From a bacterium (GTDB lineage: Bacteria > Chloroflexota > Chloroflexia > Thermomicrobiales > UBA6265), in contig JAPOLF010000059.1 in NCBI GenBank assembly GCA_029977305.1, forward strand, positions 1-10,494: a DNA stretch of 10,494 bases. Direction: 5' to 3'. The notes below the pieces were generated by a model. The model worked only from the letters and a program-made list of their open reading frames with translations. It ran no database searches and was not told the DNA's origin. Positions 1 through 5,852 of the stretch are shown piece after piece. Position 1 is the stretch's first letter; every line of letters begins with the position of its first letter. The translations under genes were made by a program, and so were the position numbers.

Positions 1-42
1 GCTATCAATGAAAATCTGATTTTAGTTTCCAAGCTCTACGTT

Positions 43-1314
43 GTGAACTTGCTTTTATTGCTTTTTTCTTTTTTGTCCCCCATGTATAAACTCGCCTTCT
101 TCTTAGTACTCATACTCCTCATCATCCAACTCATCTTCAATCTCTATTGCGTCGAGCTCGGCTACCGCGAGAACGATCTCGGCGTCTTTCAAGCGGCGCA
201 GACCGTCGCCATGGCAATCGCGGCCGTGGCGATGGGACCGGTTATTCGCCGGTCCGGCGCGTGGGGTTCGATGGTGGGTGCCATCGCGATCTTCACCGTG
301 AGCTCGTTCTTCATGGCGTGGGCCGAGAACTTCTGGTTGCTCGCGGCGCTCTCCGCCCTGAGTGGTGTCGGGCTCGCCTATCTGTTCAACTCGATCATGC
401 CCTACATCATCGAGTGGACGCCACGTGAGCACCGCGCCAATGTCGCCGCCATCGTCTTCGCGGTGACATCCCTCTCCGGAACCGTCGGCTCGCTGGTTGG
501 CGGCTACCTGCCCGACACCATGCCCATCTCCGACCTCTGGTCCTACCGCTGGACGCTCGTCATCGGCACCCTCATCGCGGGCGTCGGCATCATCCCGCTC
601 CTTTTGATGCGCGACACCCGTGGCGAGAACCCCGTGCCGGAAGTCGGGGCCCAACGCGAAGCCGAGAGCAAGCAGGAGCGCCGTCAGGTTCGCACCGACG
701 TTGCCGTCTTCGTCGCGATCGGCGGCATCATGGCCCTCGGCGCAGGCATGGTGATCCCCTTTTACAACGTCTACCTCACCGACCTCGGTGCGCGCTCCGG
801 GACCATCGGTCTCGTCTTCGCCGTGGGGGGATTCGCCTCCGCGATCTTCGGCTTGGCCGCCCCGATGGTCCAGCGCCGCTTCGGTGCCATCCCCGCCGTC
901 GCGACCATCCGCCTTGCTGGTCTCCCGCTCTTCGCGATGCTGATCTTCCTCCCGGCGCTCCCCATCGCGATCGCCGCGCATATCGTCCGTCAGATCACCA
1001 TCAATCTTGGCTGGCCCATCGATTCCACCTTCATCGCCGAGGTGCTGCCGCCGTCGAAGCGCGCCAGCGTCTACGGCCTGCGCTCGGCCTCGTGGAACCT
1101 CCTCTGGGCGCTCGCCAGCCTCATCGGCGGATTCGTCATCGTCCGCTTCGGGTACGCCATACCCTTCGCCACCTTGGTCATCACTGGTCTCGTCGCCATC
1201 GTCCTCTTCGTGGTCTACTACGGGCGTCATCCGCGCGTGCGTTCAGGCGATCTTCCGTCAGCGCTCCCGCGAGGCAGATCTATTGCCAATCGCGCCCGCC
1301 AAGAGGCCGCCTGA
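43..1314 (+). CDS. MFS transporter, first of a tandem paralogous pair
   Basis: Integral membrane carrier of the major facilitator superfamily, 423 aa from a GTG at 43, with about 12 hydrophobic segments in two halves joined by a charged loop near residues 195-225 (Glu/Arg/Gln-rich). It aligns end to end with the next gene (roughly 45% identity by eye), sharing NLY..EL, SYRWT, PFYNVYL.DLG, the TIGL.FA.GGFA stretch and YGRHP.V.SG near the C-terminus. The usual motif A loop between segments 2 and 3 (G-x3-D-R-x-G) is degenerate: GPVIRRSG, without the Asp. Substrate cannot be read from sequence. The start is uncertain: neither GTG 43 nor ATG 82 (410 aa) has a visible Shine-Dalgarno site. The first ~35 codons are AT-rich, use TTA/GTA/ATA codons rare elsewhere, and do not resemble the paralogue's N-terminus although they remain hydrophobic. 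It is the first gene of a three-gene operon; 12 nt separate it from the next start. Confidence 0.88.
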   Translation: MNLLLLLFSFLSPMYKLAFFLVLILLIIQLIFNLYCVELGYRENDLGVFQAAQTVAMAIAAVAMGPVIRRSGAWGSMVGAIAIFTVSSFFMAWAENFWLLAALSALSGVGLAYLFNSIMPYIIEWTPREHRANVAAIVFAVTSLSGTVGSLVGGYLPDTMPISDLWSYRWTLVIGTLIAGVGIIPLLLMRDTRGENPVPEVGAQREAESKQERRQVRTDVAVFVAIGGIMALGAGMVIPFYNVYLTDLGARSGTIGLVFAVGGFASAIFGLAAPMVQRRFGAIPAVATIRLAGLPLFAMLIFLPALPIAIAAHIVRQITINLGWPIDSTFIAEVLPPSKRASVYGLRSASWNLLWALASLIGGFVIVRFGYAIPFATLVITGLVAIVLFVVYYGRHPRVRSGDLPSALPRGRSIANRARQEAA

Positions 1315-1316
1315 CC

Positions 1317-1322
1317 GAGGAG
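1317..1322 (+). promoter_or_regulatory. Shine-Dalgarno site GAGGAG for the second MFS gene
   Basis: GAGGAG ends 4 nt before the GTG at 1327 and begins 3 nt after the TGA of the upstream gene. It fixes the GTG start of the second carrier and indicates translation from the same message as the first. Confidence 0.7.
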
Positions 1323-1326
1323 TGCC

Positions 1327-2610
1327 GTGCGCCACGTCGTTGCTCTCCGCCGCGAATGGGCATCGACCAACCTCGATGTGCGCTGGTTCTACCTGTTCAA
1401 CTTGTTGGCATTCGTGGCATGGGGCGTGCTCGGTCTCGACGTCAATCTCTACCTCCGCGAGCTCGGTCTCAACGAGCGTTCGATGGGACTCTTCGCTGCC
1501 GTGCAGACCCTCGCCATGGCCGTCGCCGGCGCCGCCATGGGCCCGCTCTTCCATCGAATAGGGGTGTGGGCCACCCTCCTCGGGAGCACCTTGCTCTTCG
1601 CGGTGTCAGCCTTCGCCCTGGCATTCGTCAGCGGAATGTGGCCGTTGATGGCGTTGGCGGTCCTCACTGGCCTCGGCATCTCCGCACTCTTTGCTGGAAC
1701 GATGCCCTTCATCATAGAGCTCGCTCCGCCTGCCCATCGCTCCGGTGTCGCCACCATCGCCTTCGCCCTGATCGGCCTCTCCTTCACCCTCGGATCCCTG
1801 CTCGGTGGCCTGCTCCCCACCGTCCTCCCCCTTGATGCCCTCGGCAGCTACCGCTGGACCATCGCCATCAGCGCGGTGATCGCCGGCCTCAGCAGCATCA
1901 CCTTCCTCGCCATGAGTCGCCACCTTCGCGCACCAGCCCCCCTCCCCGAGCGCGCGCACACCGATGACACCCCGGTGGACCAGCCCGCCATCACCCGCAG
2001 GGATGCATCCGTCGCCGTGATCGTCTCCGGTCTCCTTGCCGCTGCATTCGGCGCGCTCCTGCCGTTCTACAACGTCTACCTCTCCGATCTCGGCATGGCG
2101 ACCAGCACCATCGGCCTCATCTTCGCTGCCGGTGGTTTCGCCCAAGCGATGATCGGGCTCACGGCTCCCGTCTGGAGTCGACGCCTCGGCAGTGTCTGGA
2201 CCGTCTCCGGCTTGCGCGTCGCGCCAGTGCCCTTCTTCGCGGTGCTGCTGATCGCCCCCACCGCCGGTCTCGCCGCGCTCGCCTACATCGTCCGCGCCGG
2301 CACCTTCGGCCCGACGGTGCCCGCCGAATCCACCTTCCTCGCGGACTTCTTCCCTGACCGCATGCGTTCCCATGTCTTCGGCTTCCGGTTCGCCTCGTGG
2401 AACCTCGGGTGGGCCGCCGCCAGCGCCATCGGCGGCGTGCTCATCGTGGCCTACGGCTACTCTCCGGTGATCCTCATGTTCGTCGGCTTCACCATCATCG
2501 CCAACGTCATCAACGTTCTCTACTTCGGCCGCCATCCCGCCGTGAAGTCCGGCCACGTCCCCGGCGCATTGCCACCCCGTGCGCGCGCCCGGGCAGGCAC
2601 CGCACAGTGA
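1327..2610 (+). CDS. MFS transporter, second of a tandem paralogous pair
   Basis: Major facilitator superfamily permease of 427 aa with about 12 hydrophobic segments and a polar central loop near residues 200-225 (rich in Pro, Asp and Arg). The GTG start is supported by a GAGGAG site 4 nt upstream. It is a paralogue of the preceding gene over nearly its whole length, differing mainly in the N-terminal 25 residues, which here form a normal polar leader (Arg-rich, then a Trp/Phe-rich segment). Motif A is again degenerate (GPLFHRIG, no Asp), a shared trait of the pair. The C-terminal tail is basic and Pro/Arg-rich. Its stop codon overlaps the start of the downstream glycosidase gene, so the two are probably translationally coupled. 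A role in importing sugars released by that enzyme is an inference from this arrangement; other small solutes cannot be excluded. Confidence 0.93.
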   Translation: MRHVVALRREWASTNLDVRWFYLFNLLAFVAWGVLGLDVNLYLRELGLNERSMGLFAAVQTLAMAVAGAAMGPLFHRIGVWATLLGSTLLFAVSAFALAFVSGMWPLMALAVLTGLGISALFAGTMPFIIELAPPAHRSGVATIAFALIGLSFTLGSLLGGLLPTVLPLDALGSYRWTIAISAVIAGLSSITFLAMSRHLRAPAPLPERAHTDDTPVDQPAITRRDASVAVIVSGLLAAAFGALLPFYNVYLSDLGMATSTIGLIFAAGGFAQAMIGLTAPVWSRRLGSVWTVSGLRVAPVPFFAVLLIAPTAGLAALAYIVRAGTFGPTVPAESTFLADFFPDRMRSHVFGFRFASWNLGWAAASAIGGVLIVAYGYSPVILMFVGFTIIANVINVLYFGRHPAVKSGHVPGALPPRARARAGTAQ

Positions 2611-3686
2611 GCACTGAACAGGTCACCCGCAGGCACCTGCTCGCGGCGATGACCGCCGCTTCGGCGTTTCGCCCCATGAACACCCGTGCCGAAGATCCCC
2701 TCGAGCAACGCCTCAACACACTGTCCATTGAGCAACTCGTCGGTACCCTCTTCGTCGTTCCCATCCTCGGGACTTCCCTCTCGCCCGAGGAAATCCTGAT
2801 GCTCGAGACCATGCAGCCGGGCGGCGTCATCCTCGTCAGCAACAACATTGGCACCGATGACGAGGTGCGCTCCCTCGTTGCTGCCATTCACGCCACCAAC
2901 CCGACCCTGCCACCCCTCGTCTGCATCGATCAGGAAGGTGGTCTCGTCTCGCGCCTGCCGGGTGACCCCGCCCTCGACGCGCCCATGCTCGGCACCCTCG
3001 CTCCGGAGGAGATCGCCCGGCAATCCGCCCTCCGCGGAGAGTTCCTCGCCACGTTCGACATCGACGTCAACTTTGCGCCCGTCGCCGACATCGCCTGGAC
3101 CCCTGACAGCTTCATGAGCGGACGCGCATTCGGCTCAACGCCTGAGCAGGTCGCTGTTGCCGTGGCGGCCTACACCGAAGGGGCCAACACCACCCCCGTC
3201 ACCCACTGTGCCAAGCATTTCCCCGGACACGGACGCGCCGTCACCGATTCGCACTACGCGCTTCCGGTGGTCGATCTCAGTGCAGAGGACTGGTCCATCA
3301 CCGACGCCCTCCCGTTCGCTGCAGCCGTGGACGCCGGCATCCCCATGGTGATGCTCGGTCATCTCCAACTTCCGCAATGGGATGACCTACCCGCTTCACT
3401 CTCCCCTGAGGCCGTGCGCATGCTCCGAGACGACCTCGGCTTCGACGGCCTCGTCATCACCGACGATCTCGGCATGGACGCTCTCGCCGCCTATGACGCG
3501 TTCACCATCACCGACTTGGCGCTCGCCGCTGGTGTCGACACCCTGCTCTTCGCCAAGCCCCAGGTCCCGGTCGAGCAACTCGCCGCCCACCTGCTCGAGC
3601 GGATCAGCACCGGTGATCTTGAACCCGCCGCCATCCGCGACCTCGCCCGTCGCATGGTCGCGCTCCGCGAGGCGCATCGCAGCTGA
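2607..3686 (+). CDS. nagZ: Tat-exported NagZ-like beta-N-acetylhexosaminidase (GH3)
   Basis: Glycoside hydrolase family 3 enzyme, 359 aa, expected to remove terminal beta-linked N-acetylglucosamine from muropeptides or chitin-type oligomers. An open frame continues upstream to 2397, but that part overlaps the MFS gene; the GTG at 2607 overlaps the MFS stop (GTGA) and starts directly before a twin-arginine signal: TRRHLL at residues 7-12, hydrophobic stretch 11-21, possible cleavage after TRA (28). NagZ signatures: IDQEGG (107-112), RAFG (173-176), KHFPGHG (203-209), DSH (214-216, the Asp/His acid-base pair of this family) and TDD (285-287), where D286 is the expected nucleophile. Length suits a single-domain NagZ plus export signal. 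IDQEGG is followed by Leu where many homologues have Arg. Cytosolic NagZ is usual in Gram-negatives, while secreted forms are known in Gram-positives, so export here fits a monoderm cell. A beta-glucosidase-like specificity is less likely given the KHFPGHG/DSH pair. Confidence 0.87.
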   Translation: MSTEQVTRRHLLAAMTAASAFRPMNTRAEDPLEQRLNTLSIEQLVGTLFVVPILGTSLSPEEILMLETMQPGGVILVSNNIGTDDEVRSLVAAIHATNPTLPPLVCIDQEGGLVSRLPGDPALDAPMLGTLAPEEIARQSALRGEFLATFDIDVNFAPVADIAWTPDSFMSGRAFGSTPEQVAVAVAAYTEGANTTPVTHCAKHFPGHGRAVTDSHYALPVVDLSAEDWSITDALPFAAAVDAGIPMVMLGHLQLPQWDDLPASLSPEAVRMLRDDLGFDGLVITDDLGMDALAAYDAFTITDLALAAGVDTLLFAKPQVPVEQLAAHLLERISTGDLEPAAIRDLARRMVALREAHRS

Positions 3687-3689
3687 TCA
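3684..3689. other. Convergent gene junction, abutting stops in TGATCA
   Basis: The TGA of the plus-strand glycosidase (3684-3686) and the TGA of the minus-strand MFS gene (read as TCA, 3687-3689) are directly adjacent and together make the palindrome TGATCA. There is no intergenic base and no room for a classical terminator; transcripts from both sides must overlap. Confidence 0.85.
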
Positions 3690-4976
3690 CGCCGGTTGCG
3701 GTTCCGGATCCTGCGGCTTGAACGACCCCGCGCCGCGAGCCACGAGAATCCACACCGCGGGGATCAGGGGCAGCACCGCCAGCACGACGATCGCGTTGGA
3801 ATACGACCCGAACAAGTCATGCGAGAACCCGATTGGCGACGGTCCCAAGGCCGCTGCCGCGATGCCCGCCGAGTTCCCGAAGCCGCGAATCGCGCCAAGG
3901 TGCCGCCGCCCGAACACCGCCGGCCACGCCACATCCATCGCGACCATCCACAACCCGACCGCCGCCCCGCGCCATGCCGCATAGGTCAGGGCGCTGGTCG
4001 GCGTGTCCGCGAAGAGCAGCCAGATCAACGTGATCGTGAACAGCACTTCGCTCACCGCGATCGCATAGCGCGGTGCTTTGCGGTCAACCAACCACCCGGC
4101 GAACAGCGCCATCGGCAGTGCCACCATCGACTCGACGGTGAACGTCGCGGCGGCCAACCCAGCGCTCATGCCCCGCTCCTCGAAGAGCGACACCTGATTG
4201 AACGACACCCCGGTGAGCACCAACGCTGGGATCGCCCCGGCGAGCACCATCGCCCAGAAGATCGGAGTCCGCATCGCCTCGTGCAGCGTCGGTCCCCAGT
4301 CCAGTGAGCGAGACACCGGGGCGTCCTCCGGTTCGGGAGGCTCGCCATCCGCTCGCTGCCCGACATCCTCCGGCCGATCGTGCACGATGAACGCGATCGC
4401 CGGAATCAATATCAGCGCGATCGCAAGAGCTTCCCATCGCCACGCCGCGCGCCAACCCATCCGATCGATCAGGAACACCCCAACGGCCGGGATCGTCGCG
4501 ACGCTCAAGGTCGTCGCCAACCCGAGCAGACTGAAGGCGCGTCCGCGCCGCTGCACGAACCAGAACGGTACCAACGTCCGCGCCGCCAGCGGCAGCAACC
4601 CCGCCCCCATCGTGCGCAGGAACGCGAATGCCACGAGCACCATCAGCGGCCCGCGCATGGTGCTCGCGAAGAGCAGCGCAGCCACCAAGCCCACACTTGA
4701 GACCAGCAGGCTCCGCTTTGTCCCCCAGCGGTCGATCACCCGCCCCAGCGGGATCAGCGCGATCGCGCTGAACATCGTCCCCACGGAGTAGTAGAGGGAG
4801 AACATCGATCGCGGCATCTCGAGGTCGTCCAGCATCGGCTCGACGAAACTCGACACGCCATACGTCTGCGAAGGCCCTGACCAAAACAGCGCCAGCCCGG
4901 CCACCGCGAGCACCCACCACCCGGAGAACCCGCGGTCGGTCTTGATGCCGTCGAAGATGGCGCGGCGCGATTTCAC
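3687..4976 (-). CDS. MFS transporter, monocarboxylate/OFA-like
   Basis: Major facilitator superfamily permease, 429 aa, from a different subfamily than the tandem pair. About 12 hydrophobic segments; a canonical motif A, GRVIDRWGTKR, at 78-88; GWW near the N-terminus followed by a G-rich first segment; and RPEDVG at 201-206 at the start of the central loop, a hallmark common in monocarboxylate-porter and oxalate/formate-antiporter-like carriers. A GRRHLGAIRG loop in the second half is typical of the same group. The substrate is unknown; a small organic acid is the family-based guess. The GTG start at 4976 has GAGG (4985-4988 on the opposite strand) 8 nt upstream. It lies 86 nt downstream of the HD-domain gene on the same strand and may share its transcript. 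Its stop abuts the stop of the convergent glycosidase gene. Confidence 0.92.
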   Translation of the reverse strand: MKSRRAIFDGIKTDRGFSGWWVLAVAGLALFWSGPSQTYGVSSFVEPMLDDLEMPRSMFSLYYSVGTMFSAIALIPLGRVIDRWGTKRSLLVSSVGLVAALLFASTMRGPLMVLVAFAFLRTMGAGLLPLAARTLVPFWFVQRRGRAFSLLGLATTLSVATIPAVGVFLIDRMGWRAAWRWEALAIALILIPAIAFIVHDRPEDVGQRADGEPPEPEDAPVSRSLDWGPTLHEAMRTPIFWAMVLAGAIPALVLTGVSFNQVSLFEERGMSAGLAAATFTVESMVALPMALFAGWLVDRKAPRYAIAVSEVLFTITLIWLLFADTPTSALTYAAWRGAAVGLWMVAMDVAWPAVFGRRHLGAIRGFGNSAGIAAAALGPSPIGFSHDLFGSYSNAIVVLAVLPLIPAVWILVARGAGSFKPQDPEPQPA

Positions 4977-5062
4977 GACGATGACCTCAGCGAGAACGAG
5001 GAGGGGAGGCGTACCACCGGCCCGATGCCCGAAGCATCACCGATTCGCCCTCACCTGTCTCC
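4977..5062 (-). other. 86-nt spacer between HD and MFS genes, with a small hairpin
   Basis: Between the HD gene stop and the MFS start. GATGC (5024-5028) and GCATC (5034-5038) form a 5-bp stem which, read on the minus strand, closes a TTCGG loop. No T-run follows, so it is not a convincing terminator; it might be an mRNA processing or stability element. The proximal part holds the MFS Shine-Dalgarno site. I see no clear promoter. Confidence 0.3.
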
Positions 5063-5662
5063 TTACGCCTCAGCCGTCCCCGCCAGCCCGAGCCGATCTG
5101 CCTGCACCCGCAGGCCCGCGATCACCGCCGCGATCAGGTCCTCCATTGGCAGGCCGAGCCTCTCAGCGCCCGTGGCGATGTCCTCGCGGCTCACCTTCGC
5201 GGCGAACGCCTTGTCCTTCAGCTTCTTCTTCACCGAGGAGACTTCCACCCCGAAGAGCGATTTGTCCGGTCGGACCAATGCGCACGCCATCACGAACCCG
5301 CTCAGCTCATCCACCGCGCAGAGCGTCTTCTCCATGGGCGTCTCCGGTTCCACCCCGCTGTAATCGGCATGGGAGAGGATTGCCCGGCAGACGTCCTCAC
5401 TCCACCCTGCCTCACGCAGGTGCCGAACGCCCACGAACGGATGCCCCGTCTCGCTCAATTCGAGATTCGGGTGTCGCTCGTAATCCATGTCGTGCAGCAG
5501 ACCGACCGCGCCCCAGAGATCCTCGTCCGCCCCATCCTCACGCGCGAAGTAGCGCATCGAGGCCGAGACCGCCTCGCAATGCTTGCGCAGGCTGTCAGAC
5601 GCCACCCATTCATGGAGCAATGCGCGAGACTGGCTGATCAGTGGGTATGCGGCGTCATCCAC
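5063..5662 (-). CDS. HD-domain phosphohydrolase
   Basis: Predicted metal-dependent phosphohydrolase of the HD superfamily, 199 aa, soluble. The metal-ligand pattern is complete: H28, H57-D58 (LLHDMD), H98 (LSHAD) and D118 (AVDELSG). After the HD core comes a Lys/Ala-rich helical C-terminal part (about 138-160). The substrate cannot be inferred; relatives act on nucleotides or phosphomonoesters and many are only annotated as HD hydrolases. Start choice: the frame also contains an ATG at 5680 (205 aa) with no good ribosome site, whereas AGGAAGGA at 5670-5677 lies 7 nt before the GTG at 5662, so I prefer the GTG. It is transcribed divergently from moaA and lies upstream of an MFS gene on the same strand, perhaps in one operon. 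A promoter candidate is at 5716-5744. Confidence 0.88.
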   Translation of the reverse strand: MDDAAYPLISQSRALLHEWVASDSLRKHCEAVSASMRYFAREDGADEDLWGAVGLLHDMDYERHPNLELSETGHPFVGVRHLREAGWSEDVCRAILSHADYSGVEPETPMEKTLCAVDELSGFVMACALVRPDKSLFGVEVSSVKKKLKDKAFAAKVSREDIATGAERLGLPMEDLIAAVIAGLRVQADRLGLAGTAEA

Positions 5663-5669
5663 GGCGGAA

Positions 5670-5677
5670 TCCTTCCT
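5670..5677 (-). promoter_or_regulatory. Shine-Dalgarno AGGAAGGA deciding the HD gene start
   Basis: Read on the minus strand, AGGAAGGA ends 7 nt before the GTG at 5662. It lies inside the longer open frame that begins at ATG 5680, which itself has no purine-rich site in front. This argues that the true start is the internal GTG. Confidence 0.65.
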
Positions 5678-5715
5678 CATCGTCAGCGGCCACCCATGCG
5701 GCGCACTGCCGGCCG

Positions 5716-5744
5716 ATTGTTACCTTCCGGTCCTGCAGGGTCAA
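5716..5744 (-). promoter_or_regulatory. Candidate sigma-70-type promoter for the HD gene
   Basis: On the minus strand: -35 TTGACC (5739-5744, 5/6 to TTGACA), 17-nt spacer, -10 AACAAT (5716-5721, 4/6 to TATAAT). The -10 lies 53 nt before the preferred GTG start. Its -35 box is the mirror image of the -35 box of the moaA promoter, 9 nt away. Confidence 0.5.
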
Positions 5745-5753
5745 ATCCCGGCG

Positions 5754-5783
5754 TTGACCGTGGGCCAACTGCAGTGGTACAAA
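5754..5783 (+). promoter_or_regulatory. Candidate sigma-70-type promoter for moaA
   Basis: -35 TTGACC (5754-5759, 5/6), 18-nt spacer, -10 TACAAA (5778-5783, 4/6). Transcription would begin near 5790, giving a leader of about 63 nt before the moaA ATG. The predicted start point is the first base of the 21-bp palindrome, so a bound repressor could block initiation. Confidence 0.5.
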
Positions 5784-5789
5784 CCCCGT

Positions 5790-5810
5790 ACTAGTCAATG
5801 ATTGACTAGT
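5790..5810. promoter_or_regulatory. Perfect 21-bp palindrome, candidate operator of moaA
   Basis: A 10-base arm ACTAGTCAAT, a single central G, then its exact reverse complement ATTGACTAGT. It lies 43 nt upstream of the moaA ATG, at the predicted transcription start. Twofold symmetry over about two helical turns with AT-rich arms is what a dimeric helix-turn-helix repressor (MarR or TetR type, for example) would bind. An RNA hairpin is possible but would be AU-rich with almost no loop. The regulator is not encoded nearby, and I do not recognise the site as that of a named regulator. Confidence 0.7.
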
Positions 5811-5840
5811 CCAACGTCGAACCCGCGTCCTTCCGCCATC

Positions 5841-5844
5841 GGAG
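5841..5844 (+). promoter_or_regulatory. Shine-Dalgarno GGAG deciding the moaA start
   Basis: GGAG lies 8 nt before the ATG at 5853. The alternative TTG at 5802 falls inside the palindrome at the predicted transcription start and has no ribosome site, so the ATG is preferred. Confidence 0.6.
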
Positions 5845-5852
5845 CCCCACTC

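Noticed and set aside
103..1230. 375-aa minus-strand open frame opposite the first MFS gene
   Set aside because: Asp/Gly/Glu/Arg-rich with no domain, the typical antisense shadow of a GC-rich membrane protein gene.
1606..2556. 316-aa minus-strand open frame opposite the second MFS gene
   Set aside because: Same low-complexity Gly/Asp/Glu composition; the plus strand clearly encodes an MFS carrier.
2397..2606. 70-residue N-terminal extension of the NagZ-like protein
   Set aside because: It lies inside the MFS coding region, is Arg/His-rich, and the Tat signal begins right after the GTG at 2607.
43..2610. Calling the tandem carriers AmpG
   Set aside because: Neighbouring NagZ makes it tempting, but I see no AmpG-specific sequence features; similarity is only at MFS level.
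4084..4920. 278-aa minus-strand frame within the third MFS gene
   Set aside because: Different frame of the same strand, with no membrane segments or motifs; the 429-aa frame carries the MFS motifs.
5802..5852. TTG start giving a 365-aa MoaA
   Set aside because: Located within the operator-like palindrome at the predicted transcription start and lacking a ribosome site; ATG 5853 has GGAG.
5663..5852. A molybdenum cofactor riboswitch upstream of moaA
   Set aside because: The leader predicted from the promoter is only about 63 nt and shows no multi-stem structure; only the palindrome is evident.
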